This document shows, one piece after another, positions 1 to 8,610 of a DNA stretch of 50,691 nt. The notes under the pieces were generated by a model that was not told where the DNA came from, searched no databases, and saw only the letters and a program-made list of their open reading frames with translations. Position 1 is the first letter of the stretch. Every line of letters begins with the position of its first letter. Location of the stretch: positions 1-50,691 of the forward strand of contig NZ_LJPW01000128.1 of the NCBI RefSeq assembly GCF_001400735.1. Direction: 5' to 3'. The DNA is from Pseudomonas caricapapayae. GTDB lineage: Bacteria; Pseudomonadota; Gammaproteobacteria; Pseudomonadales; Pseudomonadaceae. The translations under genes were made by a program, and so were the position numbers.

Positions 1-219
1 ACCAAAGTAAGCAAAGTCCCAGCTCCGTTTCCGGCCCGACTTCGTCTTGGCACTGATCCCTCACTTACATCGTAATTGGCGTTGTCAGTGCCATCGTGAT
101 CGAAAAACACGTATGCCGGCCTCCTGCAGGCGCAACATGACATTATGCTGCAGCGAAGACTTACAACGCAGTGCGCCAGGAACGACATGCCAGCCGAACA
201 TTGGCATCAGCGTCAGACG

Positions 220-1107
220 CTACCCACCCTTGCGGCGCTGTTGCCACGCCGCCGCAAGGCCGCTGAGGCAGATGATTGCAATACCTGCCTGCGCGGTCGG
301 CGGCGGCATATGGTCGAACACCACGAAGCCCAGCAATCCGGCGAATACGATCTGGCAATAACTGAAAGGCGCAAGCATCGCCGGAGCGGCGAAGCGGAAG
401 GCCTGGGTCAGCAGCAAATGCGCAGACATCCCGCACGCACCGAGCGCCAGCAGAAACGGCAAGTGCTTGAGCGCAGGCATTTCCCAGAAAAACGGCACCA
501 GCGCACTCATCAACAGAGTATTGAACAGCCCTGCAAAAAAGTTGCTGGTGGTGGGACTGTCGAACGGGCTGACCAGCCGTGTCAGGAGTTGATACAGCGC
601 AAAACACAAGGCTGACGACAGCGGCAGCAGGATCGCTGGCGTAAACAGCTCGCCACCCGGATGAATGATGATCATCACTCCGATAAACCCGACAACCACT
701 GCAACCCACTGCCCACGCGTTACACGCTCGTGCAGCAGCGGCACCGACAACGCCGTGACCAGCAACGGCGCAAGAAAGTTGACCGCCGTCGCCTCCGCCT
801 GCGGTATGAACATCAGGCTGCTGGTAAACAGCAGGCTGGTACCCAACAGCGCCAGCGCACGCAATGCCTGCAGACCGGGACGCTTGGTGCGCAGCACGCG
901 CAGCCCCGCCGACGGCATGAAGATGCAGGCCATGAGCAACGTGTGCACCAGATAGCGCGCCCAGACCACCAGAATGATCGGATAGAAGCCGGACAGGTAC
1001 TTGGACAGTGTGTCGTGACTGGCGAACAGAAAGGTCGCCAGAAGGATGAAGCCAATACCCTTGAGGGGCTGGTTGACGCCGGACGACGGCGTGCTGGCAG
1101 TGCTCAT
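220..1107 (-). CDS. EamA/DMT-family inner-membrane transporter
   Basis: A 295-residue protein of the drug/metabolite transporter superfamily. It has about ten hydrophobic segments arranged as two EamA repeats (roughly residues 15-145 and 160-290), the usual length for the family. Family members export small metabolites such as amino acids; the substrate cannot be read from sequence. The ATG at 1107 is preceded by AAGGA at good spacing. It diverges from the OprD-type porin gene at 1354, so the 246 bp between them hold promoters for both. Its neighbourhood with aromatic catabolism genes suggests, but does not show, a link to aromatic compounds. The family assignment is firm; the substrate is unknown. 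Confidence 0.85.
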   Translation of the reverse strand: MSTASTPSSGVNQPLKGIGFILLATFLFASHDTLSKYLSGFYPIILVVWARYLVHTLLMACIFMPSAGLRVLRTKRPGLQALRALALLGTSLLFTSSLMFIPQAEATAVNFLAPLLVTALSVPLLHERVTRGQWVAVVVGFIGVMIIIHPGGELFTPAILLPLSSALCFALYQLLTRLVSPFDSPTTSNFFAGLFNTLLMSALVPFFWEMPALKHLPFLLALGACGMSAHLLLTQAFRFAAPAMLAPFSYCQIVFAGLLGFVVFDHMPPPTAQAGIAIICLSGLAAAWQQRRKGG

Positions 1108-1226
1108 CGCGCTTCCTTGTTGAAGTGTCGGCAGCCGGACGCTGTGGCCGAAAGCGCCACAGCCCGCTACCCATGTTTACCAATCAGAGAGCATCGCACA
1201 CGCGTTTGCAATGTCCCGCACAAAAT

Positions 1227-1261
1227 GTTCGAACCAGTTCATTAACGTTCGATAATCGCCC
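1227..1261 (+). promoter_or_regulatory. PcaR/PcaU-type (IclR family) operator upstream of the porin
   Basis: GTTC occurs at 1227, 1237 and 1247, exactly 10 bp apart. The first copy is the palindrome GTTCGAAC. The last copy begins GTTCGATAATCGCCC, which differs at one base from the 15-bp PcaR box I recall from P. putida (GTTCGATAATCGCAC), located at the -10 region of PcaR-activated promoters. Three 10-bp repeats are also the architecture described for Acinetobacter PcaU and PobR. The sequence is seen directly; regulator assignment is inferred. Confidence 0.7.
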
Positions 1262-1353
1262 TAAACAGCTGTTTCGCAATTGCAGGCCGTGCCTCGGCAT
1301 TTCACTATCGCAGCCAGCTACACGACTCAATAACTACAAAAAAGGTCTGTTCC

Positions 1354-2610
1354 ATGCGCGCCAATTCCTCCTGCAAACTCCTTTGCGGTCTGTCTGCGGC
1401 CATTGCCGCACACTTGACACCCATCAGCGGCAACGCTGCCGGATTCGTCGACGACGCCAAGGTCAATCTGAACCTACGCAACTTCTACATCAACCGCAAC
1501 TTCGTCGACCCGGGCAACGCGCAGAACTACGCCGAGGAGTGGACGCAGAACTTCATCCTCGATGCCCGCTCCGGTTTCACCCAAGGCACCGTTGGCTTTG
1601 GCGTGGATGCGTTGGGTCTCTACTCACTCAAGCTAGACGGAGGCAAAGGTACGGGCGGCACACAGTTGTTGCCGATCCACAGCGATGGACGCCCTGCCGA
1701 TGACTTCGGTCGACTGGCCGTGGCGGGCAAGGCGCGTTTTTCGAAGACCGAATTGAAGATCGGCGAGTGGATGCCGGTGCTGCCTATCCTGCGCTCCGAT
1801 GACGGTCGATCACTGCCGCAAACCTTTCAGGGCGGACAGATCACCTCCAAAGAAATCGACGGGCTGACCCTCTACGGCGGCCAGTTCCGCGGCAACAGTC
1901 CACGCAACGACGCCAGCATGGAAGACATGTCCCTGAACGGCCGCACGGCGTTCACCTCCGACCGTTTCAACTTTGGTGGCGGCGAATATGTTTTCAACGA
2001 AAAGCGTACCCAGATCGGGGTCTGGTACGCCGAGCTTGAAGACATCTACCACCAGCAATACCTCAACCTGTTGCACAGCCAGCCGCTGGGCAACTGGACG
2101 CTGGGGGCCAACCTTGGCTACTTCCAGGGCAAGGATGACGGTCAGTCGCTGGCGGGTGATCTGGACAACAAGACCTGGTCAGCGATGCTCTCGGCACGGT
2201 ACGGCGGCAACACTTTTTACCTGGGCTTGCAGAAGGTCAGCGGTGACAGCGCCTGGATGCGCGTCAACGGCACCAGCGGCGGTACGCTGGCCAACGACAG
2301 TTATAACTCCAGCTTCGACAACGCGAGGGAGAAATCCTGGCAGTTGCGCCATGACTACGACTTCGCAGCTCTGGGCGTACCCGGCCTGACCCTGATGAAC
2401 CGCTACATCAGCGGTGACAATGTACACACTGGCGCAATCACCGATGGCGAAGAGTGGGCACGGGAAACCGAACTGGCCTATGTATTCCAGAGTGGCGCGT
2501 TCAAAAGCCTGTCACTCAAGTGGCGTAACTCCACCATGCGCCGTGACTACAACACCAACCAGTTCGATGAGAATCGCCTGATCGTCAGCTACCCGCTGTC
2601 GTTGCTCTGA
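1354..2610 (+). CDS. OprD-family outer-membrane porin, probably for aromatic acids
   Basis: A 418-residue OprD-type porin. A Sec signal peptide spans about residues 1-29 (basic start, hydrophobic core, cleavage near GNA-AG). It is followed by the family opening with the YAEEW-type motif and by alternating aromatic beta-strand segments, and it ends in a short hydrophobic strand (IVSYPLSLL). OprD/OccK porins take up small carboxylates across the outer membrane. The ATG at 1354 has AAGG eight bases upstream. The PcaR-like box at 1227-1261 and the adjacent pca genes suggest uptake of protocatechuate, hydroxybenzoate or related acids. It converges on pcaC and shares its terminator. The exact subfamily and substrate are inferred. 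Confidence 0.88.
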   Translation: MRANSSCKLLCGLSAAIAAHLTPISGNAAGFVDDAKVNLNLRNFYINRNFVDPGNAQNYAEEWTQNFILDARSGFTQGTVGFGVDALGLYSLKLDGGKGTGGTQLLPIHSDGRPADDFGRLAVAGKARFSKTELKIGEWMPVLPILRSDDGRSLPQTFQGGQITSKEIDGLTLYGGQFRGNSPRNDASMEDMSLNGRTAFTSDRFNFGGGEYVFNEKRTQIGVWYAELEDIYHQQYLNLLHSQPLGNWTLGANLGYFQGKDDGQSLAGDLDNKTWSAMLSARYGGNTFYLGLQKVSGDSAWMRVNGTSGGTLANDSYNSSFDNAREKSWQLRHDYDFAALGVPGLTLMNRYISGDNVHTGAITDGEEWARETELAYVFQSGAFKSLSLKWRNSTMRRDYNTNQFDENRLIVSYPLSLL

Positions 2611-2619
2611 TTCAAAAAA

Positions 2620-2653
2620 ACACCGCCGGGCTCGTATGGAGTGACGGCGGTGT
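2620..2653. terminator. Bidirectional intrinsic terminator between the porin gene and pcaC
   Basis: ACACCGCCG (2620-2628) pairs with CGGCGGTGT (2645-2653) around a 16-nt loop. An A-run precedes it (2614-2620) and a short T-rich stretch follows, so it can end transcription of the convergent porin and pcaBC units. Confidence 0.8.
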
Positions 2654-2672
2654 CTTTCGCAAAAAGATTGTT

Positions 2673-3071
2673 TCAGCGCTCGCTCAATGACTCCACGCCC
2701 ATCTCATCCCACACCGCTTCGGCCAGGTGAAACGTCGCGTTGGCTGCCGGAATACCGCAGTAGATAGCGCTCTGCATCAAGACTTCCTTGATCTCATCAC
2801 GGGTCACGCCGTTGTTTTTTGCGGCTTTCAAGTGCAGGCGCAATTCGCCCTCGCGGTTCATGCCGATCAACATCGCGATAGTGATCAGGCTGCGGGTATG
2901 GCGCGGCAACCCCGGGCGTGTCCAGATATCGCCCCAGGCGTGGCGGGTGATCATTTCCTGAAATTCTTCATTGAACGGCGTCAGTTTGCTCAGGCTGTTA
3001 TCGACATGCGCGTCGCCCAGCACCGCACGGCGCACGTGCATGCCGGCTTCGTAACGTTCGTCTTCGGTCAT
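2673..3071 (-). CDS. pcaC: 4-carboxymuconolactone decarboxylase
   Basis: A 132-residue CMD-family protein that decarboxylates 4-carboxymuconolactone to 3-oxoadipate enol-lactone in the protocatechuate branch of the beta-ketoadipate pathway. The family core is visible, including the TRPGLPRHTRSL stretch, LRLHLKAAKNNGVT and the helix with E and H residues (IPAANATFHLAEAV). Length matches PcaC. Its ATG overlaps the stop of pcaB in an ATGA, implying translational coupling. In P. putida pcaD usually lies between pcaB and pcaC; here there is no room for it, so the next step, enol-lactone hydrolysis, must be encoded elsewhere. Confidence 0.93.
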   Translation of the reverse strand: MTEDERYEAGMHVRRAVLGDAHVDNSLSKLTPFNEEFQEMITRHAWGDIWTRPGLPRHTRSLITIAMLIGMNREGELRLHLKAAKNNGVTRDEIKEVLMQSAIYCGIPAANATFHLAEAVWDEMGVESLSER

Positions 3072-4429
3072 CGGGAAATCCTTGTGTGTTCGGCCACGGC
3101 GCGCTCAACCCACTGTCGAGCCTGACCAAGGTAATGGGCCGGATCAAGCAGGCGATCCAGCTCGTCGGAAGAAAATTGCTCACAGACCTGCGGGTTTTCG
3201 CCGAGCACGTGTCGCAAATGCGCCCCCTGCTCGACCGCACGACGGCAACATTGCTCTACGAGATGATGAGCAGCGTCACGCCCGATACGCTGGGCCAGCG
3301 CAATGCTCACAGATTCGGCCAGCACCAGGCCTTTGGTGGATTGCAGATTGAGCCCCATGCGCTCGGCATCTACCTCCAGCCCGGGTATCACCTGCAACGC
3401 CTGTTGCAGCGAGCCCGACACCAGGCAGCACAACTCCGGCAGGGTCTCCCACTCGGCGTGCCAGAGGCCCAGACTGCGTTCGTGCTCCTGGGGCATGGCC
3501 GCAAACATCGTAGCGACCAGCCCTGGTGCACGGGTGGCCGCGCTGATCATGACTGCGGCACCCACCGGGTTGCGTTTGTGCGGCATGGTCGAAGATCCGC
3601 CCTTGCCGGGTGCCGAAGGCTCAAAGACCTCGCCTACCTCAGTCTGCATCAGCAGGCTGACGTCACGCCCCAGTTTACCGAGACTGCCAGCAATCATGCC
3701 CAGTAGGCTGGCAAACTCCACCAGCCGGTCACGCTGGGTGTGCCAGGGTTGCTCGGGCAATTGCAGGTTCAATTCGCCCGCCAACGCTTCCGCCACCGAA
3801 AACGCCTGATCGCCGAGCGCTGCCAGGCTGCCGGAAGCACCACCGAACTGCAGGCACAGCAGGCGCGGCTGGATCTCGTGCAAACGCTGTCGATGGCGGG
3901 TGACAGCGCCCAGCCAGCCAGCAATTTTCATCCCCAGCGTGACCGGCGTGGCCTGCTGCAGCCAGGTGCGTCCCGCCAGCGGCGTGGTGGCATGGCGTTG
4001 CGCCTGTACTGCAAGCGCATCGGCCAGCCGGGTCAGATCGTGCTCCAGCAAAACGATCGCTCGACGCAATTGCAGGATCAGCCCGCTGTCCATCACATCC
4101 TGACTGGTCGCGCCCATGTGCACATATCGCTCGGCTTCGGCACTGCGCGTGGCAATCTGCCTGCCCAGCGCCTTGACCAGCGGAATAGCCGAATTGCCAG
4201 CACTGCCGATGGCGATCGCCAGCTCGCCGAAATCGAACAACCGGGCATGACAGCTGCGTTCGATGTCGGCCACTACGTCAGGCGGGATCAGCCCCACTCG
4301 TGCCTGCGCCCGCGCCAGCGCGGCTTCGAAATCGAGCATGCCTTGTACCCGGCCCTCATCCGAAAATATTTCACGCATCCCGGTTTGCGTGAAGTAGGTA
4401 TCGAAAAGTTGATTGCTCGCTCTGTTCAC
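3068..4429 (-). CDS. pcaB: 3-carboxy-cis,cis-muconate cycloisomerase
   Basis: A 453-residue member of the fumarase/aspartase superfamily. It cyclises 3-carboxy-cis,cis-muconate to 4-carboxymuconolactone. The superfamily signature is present as GSSTMPHKRNPVGA near residue 280, as is the upstream MGATSQDVMDSG segment that supplies active-site residues. The length is typical for PcaB. Translation starts at GTG 4429, with GGAG seven bases upstream. It lies 25 bp downstream of the MFS transporter gene and overlaps pcaC by four bases, so transporter, pcaB and pcaC are probably one unit. Function is confident from motif and context. Confidence 0.93.
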   Translation of the reverse strand: MNRASNQLFDTYFTQTGMREIFSDEGRVQGMLDFEAALARAQARVGLIPPDVVADIERSCHARLFDFGELAIAIGSAGNSAIPLVKALGRQIATRSAEAERYVHMGATSQDVMDSGLILQLRRAIVLLEHDLTRLADALAVQAQRHATTPLAGRTWLQQATPVTLGMKIAGWLGAVTRHRQRLHEIQPRLLCLQFGGASGSLAALGDQAFSVAEALAGELNLQLPEQPWHTQRDRLVEFASLLGMIAGSLGKLGRDVSLLMQTEVGEVFEPSAPGKGGSSTMPHKRNPVGAAVMISAATRAPGLVATMFAAMPQEHERSLGLWHAEWETLPELCCLVSGSLQQALQVIPGLEVDAERMGLNLQSTKGLVLAESVSIALAQRIGRDAAHHLVEQCCRRAVEQGAHLRHVLGENPQVCEQFSSDELDRLLDPAHYLGQARQWVERAVAEHTRISR

Positions 4430-4453
4430 ATCACCGCTCCAGATTGAAAGGTT

Positions 4454-5803
4454 TCAGGTGGCGTCCGAATGACTGACCCAGCCCTTGATCAGGATCGCTA
4501 TCGCGGCCAGGGCGGCCGGAACCACCAGTGCCGTCAGCACCTGCTCGAAACTCCAGCCCAGCCCCAGCAGCGTGGCACCGGCCCAGGCACCGAGAATGGC
4601 ACCGAAACGGCCGATCCCGAGCATCCATGACACTCCCGTGGCGCGCCCCTGAGTGGGGTAGAAACGCGCGGCCAGCGATGGCATTGCCGACTGCGCGCCG
4701 TTGATACACATGCCGGCCAGCAGCACCAGGGTAGCCAGCAAGGCGACATTACCCAGACTTTGCCCGACCAGCCAGGCGAACACACCCGCCAGCGCGTAGG
4801 CCAGGCCAATCACCTTGTGCGGGTTGTAACGATCCATTGCCCAACCGACGCCCACGGCACTCAGTACTCCGCCGAACTGGAACAACGCGCCAATGAACGC
4901 CGACTGCTCCATGCTCGCACCGCTGTCGCGCATCAGGGTCGGCAGCCAACTGGTCAACAGGTAGACGATGACCAGCCCCATGAAATACGTGAGCCACAGC
5001 AACAACGTACCCGCGCTGTAGGTGCCGGAGAAAATCACTTTCAGTACATTGCGGCTACTGACCGTTTTCTGTTCGGGCACACTGAAATCGGTGATGCCGG
5101 CCAACGCCTTCGGCGCAATCGGCTCCAGCACTTTGCGAACCCGCTCTGCACCGCGATTACGTACCACAAGAAACCGCGCCGATTCCGGCAGCCAGACCAT
5201 CAGCACCAGCGCCAGTATCAACGGCAGGATACCGCCCAGCATCAGCAGGCTGTGCCAACCCATGCTGGGAATCAGTTTGGCCGACACGAAACCACCACAG
5301 GCCATGCCCAGATTGAACCCGCAAAACATGCTCGTCACCAGCAGCGACTTGAGCCGTTCGGGTGTGTATTCCGACAACAACGTGGTGGCATTGGGCATCG
5401 CTGCGCCAAGCCCCAGCCCGGTCAGCAGGCGCAGAACCAGCAGTTGATCGATGTTGCTGCTGTAGGCAGACGCCAGGCTGAAAAGACCGAACAGCAGCAC
5501 CGCGACAACCAGCACCACTTTGCGCCCGAAACGGTCGGCCAGCGGGCCGGAACCCAGCGCGCCGAATACCATGCCGATCAGCGCAGCGCTCATCACCGGC
5601 CCCAGGCTGGCCCGATCGATACCCCAATCCTGACTGAGCGCCGGTGCAATGAACCCCATTGCGGCGGTATCAAGGCCGTCGAGAAAAACGATCAGAAAAC
5701 ACAGGGCGACCACTCGCCACTGATACCCGGACAACGGTTGCGCATTGATGAAAGCCTGAACATCGAGCGTGCCCGCCGCGGGCCTGCCGGCTGAAAGCGT
5801 CAT
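4454..5803 (-). CDS. pcaK: Aromatic acid/H+ symporter, MFS (PcaK-like)
   Basis: A 449-residue, 12-helix major facilitator protein of the aromatic acid:H+ symporter family. The DGLDTAAMGF motif in the first helix and GPLADRFGRK in the loop between helices 2 and 3 are characteristic of PcaK-type carriers, which bring 4-hydroxybenzoate and protocatechuate across the inner membrane. The ATG at 5803 has AAGGA upstream. It lies between pcaG and pcaB, which fits a transporter feeding the dioxygenase. The family is clear. Whether it is the ortholog named pcaK or a pcaT-like carrier is less certain, so the symbol is tentative. Confidence 0.85.
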   Translation of the reverse strand: MTLSAGRPAAGTLDVQAFINAQPLSGYQWRVVALCFLIVFLDGLDTAAMGFIAPALSQDWGIDRASLGPVMSAALIGMVFGALGSGPLADRFGRKVVLVVAVLLFGLFSLASAYSSNIDQLLVLRLLTGLGLGAAMPNATTLLSEYTPERLKSLLVTSMFCGFNLGMACGGFVSAKLIPSMGWHSLLMLGGILPLILALVLMVWLPESARFLVVRNRGAERVRKVLEPIAPKALAGITDFSVPEQKTVSSRNVLKVIFSGTYSAGTLLLWLTYFMGLVIVYLLTSWLPTLMRDSGASMEQSAFIGALFQFGGVLSAVGVGWAMDRYNPHKVIGLAYALAGVFAWLVGQSLGNVALLATLVLLAGMCINGAQSAMPSLAARFYPTQGRATGVSWMLGIGRFGAILGAWAGATLLGLGWSFEQVLTALVVPAALAAIAILIKGWVSHSDAT

Positions 5804-5845
5804 GGAGGTGTCCTTCTATTTTTTTGGTCTTATTTTTATAGGGTC

Positions 5846-5861
5846 GCCTGCCGATGCAGGC
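5846..5861 (-). other. Short hairpin between pcaG and the symporter gene
   Basis: GCCTGC (5846-5851) pairs with GCAGGC (5856-5861) across a 4-nt loop. On the minus strand it is followed by an A/T-rich tract without a clean T-run. It could act as a weak attenuator or as an mRNA processing or stability element between pcaHG and the downstream genes. Confidence 0.35.
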
Positions 5862-5884
5862 ACCGTGAAACGCACGCACATCAT

Positions 5885-6487
5885 TCAGAAATCGAAAAAC
5901 ACCGTCTCCCCCTCGCCCTGCACACGGATGTCGAAACGATAGGCCGTTTGACCTTCATGCGTGCAGCGGCGTGCAATCAGTGTTTCACGACGGGGTGGCT
6001 GCTCAATCAGATTGAGCACCGGGTCCTGCGCATTGGCCTGCGCTTCGTCGTCGAAATACAACCGCGTCTGCAGATGTATGTTGATGCCACGGGCAAACAG
6101 CGAAACGTTGACGTGTGCAGCCATCGGCACGCCAGCTGCATTGCGCACCGTGCCAGGCTTGATGGTCTTCAGAATCCATTGGCCGTCGTCGGTGGTAGCC
6201 GTACGACCGAAACCGTTGAACGGCCGCTCAGGGTCGAACTCGCAGTGATACGCGCCCTGATGGTCGGCTTGCCAGAATTCCAGATACGCATCACGGATCA
6301 AATGACCGTTGCCGTCGAAAACATTGCCGACCAGCACGATGTGCTCACCCGGCGCATCGGGTCTGGCCATCTCGTTCCAGATTTCCAGCTCGCGGGTCGG
6401 ATTGCCGGCCACCTGTGGTGCGAGACCGATATGCACATAAGGGCCAGCGGTTTGCGAAGGGGTTTCCTGCAGTAATTGAACGGGCAT
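5885..6487 (-). CDS. pcaG: Protocatechuate 3,4-dioxygenase, alpha subunit
   Basis: A 200-residue intradiol dioxygenase alpha chain, the normal PcaG length. With PcaH it forms the iron enzyme that cleaves protocatechuate to 3-carboxy-cis,cis-muconate. The opening QLLQETPSQTAGPYVHIGL and the AHVNVSLFARGI segment are typical of PcaG. The alpha chain lacks the iron-ligand tyrosines and histidines carried by beta. The ATG at 6487 is preceded by a strong GAGGAGG site, and the gene begins 11 bp after the stop of pcaH, so both subunits should be made from one transcript. Confidence 0.95.
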   Translation of the reverse strand: MPVQLLQETPSQTAGPYVHIGLAPQVAGNPTRELEIWNEMARPDAPGEHIVLVGNVFDGNGHLIRDAYLEFWQADHQGAYHCEFDPERPFNGFGRTATTDDGQWILKTIKPGTVRNAAGVPMAAHVNVSLFARGINIHLQTRLYFDDEAQANAQDPVLNLIEQPPRRETLIARRCTHEGQTAYRFDIRVQGEGETVFFDF

Positions 6488-6498
6488 GTCGGGCCTCC

Positions 6499-7218
6499 TC
6501 AGCAGTTTTCGAAATGAGTCTTGCGCTGGCCGCGCAACACGATATCAAAGCGATAGGCCAGACAATCCATCGGATTGCCCATTCCCAGATCGAGCCTGGC
6601 AATCAGACTCTGCACCGCGTCCGGGTTGGCAATGGCCTTGACGATCGGGCAGATCGGAATCAACGGATCGCCTTCGAAATACAGCTGAGTGATCAGGCGC
6701 GTGGCAATCGACGGCCCACTGATCGACACATGAATGTGCGCCGGACGCCAATCGTTGGGGCCGTTGCGCCACGGGTAAGGGCCAGGCTTGACAGTGCGAA
6801 AGCTGTAATTGCCTTCGCTGTCGGTCAACGCACGTCCGACACCGCCGAAATTGGGATCGATGGGTGCCAGATAGGCATCGCGCTTGTGGCGATAACGCCC
6901 ACCGGCGTTGGCCTGCCAGATCTCTACCAGCGTATGCGGAATCGGCTTTCCGTACTGATCACAGACCCGCCCGGCCAGCAGGATACGCTCACCGATAGGC
7001 AGCCCACCGTTGTTGAAATTGAGCAGCAGGTCGTTATCGTGCTGGCCGAATTTCAAATGAGAGAAATCCGGGCCTGTGGTTTCGGAAATGGATTGCGGGA
7101 TACTGACCAGAGCCTGGCGCGGCGAGCGCAGGATAGAGGTCTTGTAATCAGGTGTCAGCGCTTTGGGGTGCCAGTTTCGGTCACGGATGACGAAGCGGCT
7201 ATTGTCCGCAGCAGACAT
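6499..7218 (-). CDS. pcaH: Protocatechuate 3,4-dioxygenase, beta subunit (iron-binding)
   Basis: A 239-residue catalytic subunit with all four non-heme Fe(III) ligands visible: Tyr109 (GGRYRH), Tyr148 (PGPYPW), and His161 and His163 (PAHIHV). It performs intradiol ring cleavage together with PcaG. The reading frame is open to 7332, but the start is placed at ATG 7218. AAGGAG lies just upstream, the resulting length is the family norm, and the extra 38 residues would overlap the regulatory region. A PcaQ-type palindrome lies about 115 bp upstream, next to the end of pcaQ. Confidence 0.96.
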   Translation of the reverse strand: MSAADNSRFVIRDRNWHPKALTPDYKTSILRSPRQALVSIPQSISETTGPDFSHLKFGQHDNDLLLNFNNGGLPIGERILLAGRVCDQYGKPIPHTLVEIWQANAGGRYRHKRDAYLAPIDPNFGGVGRALTDSEGNYSFRTVKPGPYPWRNGPNDWRPAHIHVSISGPSIATRLITQLYFEGDPLIPICPIVKAIANPDAVQSLIARLDLGMGNPMDCLAYRFDIVLRGQRKTHFENC

Positions 7219-7330
7219 GGCATTCTCCTTTTTCTTATAAGTTAGCGCGCAGGCGTCGATCACTTGCGCTACAGGCTGCGGCGAAGTGTCGCGCGATTCA
7301 TACTTACAGAGAAATGAAATAAAACCCGCC

Positions 7331-7354
7331 ATCCATAACCGAATGGTTATGGAT
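7331..7354 (-). promoter_or_regulatory. PcaQ operator controlling pcaHG
   Basis: ATCCATAACC (7331-7340) and GGTTATGGAT (7345-7354) form a perfect 10-bp inverted repeat with a 4-bp spacer. The core ATAACC-N4-GGTTAT matches the PcaQ site I recall from Sinorhizobium (ATAACC-N4-GGTTAA) and has the T-N11-A form of LysR sites. It overlaps the pcaQ stop codon and lies 113-136 bp upstream of the pcaH ATG. Confidence 0.82.
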
Positions 7355-8276
7355 ACTGCTCTTTGCGATACGCCTCTCCGACGCCTCGTAACTCATCCAC
7401 ACACCATTGCGCTGCGCGCGTCAGCGGCAAGGCCGGATTACTGCACAGGCCCACAGAACCACCCGGCTCGCGAATTCCCATGTCCAGCTCTACCAGCGTG
7501 CCACCCTGCAACTCCAGCGACACGGCATCCAGCGGGGCGATCCAGATCGCGTCGCTGCACTGTACATAGCGACGGCTCAACGTAAGCGAAAGTGTTTCAA
7601 GGCGCTGACGCGGCATGCGGATACCGCACTGCACGAACAGGCTGTCGGCAAACTTGCGGATAGTCGTACCGGCAAGCGGCAGTACCAGCGGGAACTGCCC
7701 CAGACTTTCCGGCTTGAGCGGCGCGGCCAGTAACGGATGATCGCTACGTACCACCAGGGTCATCGACTCGTTGTACAGATGTTCGAACGTCAGCCCCTGA
7801 ATCTGCGGACTGTCAGTCATGCGCCCGACCACCAGGTCCAGCTCCCCTACCCTCAGTTGCGACAGCAAGTAAGCACTGGGGCCGGTCATCACGCTGACGA
7901 TCAACGCCGGGTGCCGTTCGTGCAGGCGATGGACGACCTCCGGAACCAGAAGGCTTTCGGCCGTGGACAGCACGCCCAGCCTTGCCGTCACGGTTTCGTG
8001 CTCCCCGGAGCGCAAGCTGCTTACGCCCTCGCGCAGGGCCTGAACGCTGGGCCCGGCGAAGCGCATGAACGCCACGCCAGCCTCGGTAAGCGCCGCGCCG
8101 CTCTTGCTACGCACGAACAAGGTGGTCGCCAGCAGGCTTTCCAGTTCCTTGAGACTTTTTGACAATGCAGGCTGACTGATCGCCAGGACGTCGGACGCAC
8201 GCGCCAGACTGCCCTGCCGGGCCACCTCGAGAAAGCAGACCAGATGGCGAAATTTGATGCGGGTATCGATATTCAA
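7347..8276 (-). CDS. pcaQ: LysR-family activator of protocatechuate catabolism
   Basis: A 309-residue LysR-type regulator. The N-terminal winged helix-turn-helix covers about residues 8-66 ([32 protein letters not shown]) and a periplasmic-binding-like effector domain follows to the end. PcaQ activates pca genes in response to carboxymuconolactone-type intermediates. The protein appears to start at TTG 8276, since no ATG or GTG gives the standard N-terminus. It is codirectional with pcaHG rather than divergent, and its stop codon lies inside the palindrome. The pcaQ assignment rests on family resemblance, gene context and the adjacent PcaQ-type site. Confidence 0.87.
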   Translation of the reverse strand: MNIDTRIKFRHLVCFLEVARQGSLARASDVLAISQPALSKSLKELESLLATTLFVRSKSGAALTEAGVAFMRFAGPSVQALREGVSSLRSGEHETVTARLGVLSTAESLLVPEVVHRLHERHPALIVSVMTGPSAYLLSQLRVGELDLVVGRMTDSPQIQGLTFEHLYNESMTLVVRSDHPLLAAPLKPESLGQFPLVLPLAGTTIRKFADSLFVQCGIRMPRQRLETLSLTLSRRYVQCSDAIWIAPLDAVSLELQGGTLVELDMGIREPGGSVGLCSNPALPLTRAAQWCVDELRGVGEAYRKEQYP

Positions 8277-8312
8277 TACGTGTCGGATCCGGGGAATAAA
8301 AAGAAACGCAGC

Positions 8313-8555
8313 TCAACGACTGAGAAAGGATGCCACTTGAGGGGCGTCGAAAGGCCAATCCAGTTCATCGCCGGTGTCGACCCGGCGCAGCACCGGAACG
8401 CGCAACTCGTAACGCTCGAACAGTTGCTCATCCTCGCAGATCTCCACCAGCTCGACCAGCAGGCCATGTTCGATCGCAAACGGCAACAAAACGGATTCGG
8501 CAACCTCACAAAGAGGGCATCCCAGGGTGCTGAACAGCTGACATTCGGGTGGCAT
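8313..8555 (-). CDS. Glutaredoxin-like small thiol protein
   Basis: An 80-residue thioredoxin-fold protein of the glutaredoxin/DUF836 type. A redox-type CPLC motif lies at residues 13-16 and a cis-proline segment (RVPVLRR) follows, as expected for the family. It probably takes part in thiol-disulfide exchange in the cytoplasm; the partner is unknown. It lies 36 bp upstream of pcaQ on the same strand but has no evident link to aromatic catabolism. The ATG at 8555 has GAGGA upstream at slightly long spacing. Confidence 0.8.
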   Translation of the reverse strand: MPPECQLFSTLGCPLCEVAESVLLPFAIEHGLLVELVEICEDEQLFERYELRVPVLRRVDTGDELDWPFDAPQVASFLSR

Positions 8556-8610
8556 GAAAATGATCCTCGGCCAATCTGCAACCGAAAATTATTTTAGGCG
8601 CACCCAGTGA

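Noticed and set aside
1..219. Possible gene at the left edge
   Set aside because: Open frames here lack a protein-like pattern and a ribosome-binding site; I see only intergenic DNA downstream of the transporter gene.
161..1183. 340-residue minus-strand frame overlapping the EamA transporter
   Set aside because: A shifted frame of the transporter without membrane segments or domain.
7219..7332. N-terminal extension of pcaH to 7332
   Set aside because: AAGGAG before ATG 7218 and normal PcaH length support the short start; the extension covers the regulatory DNA.
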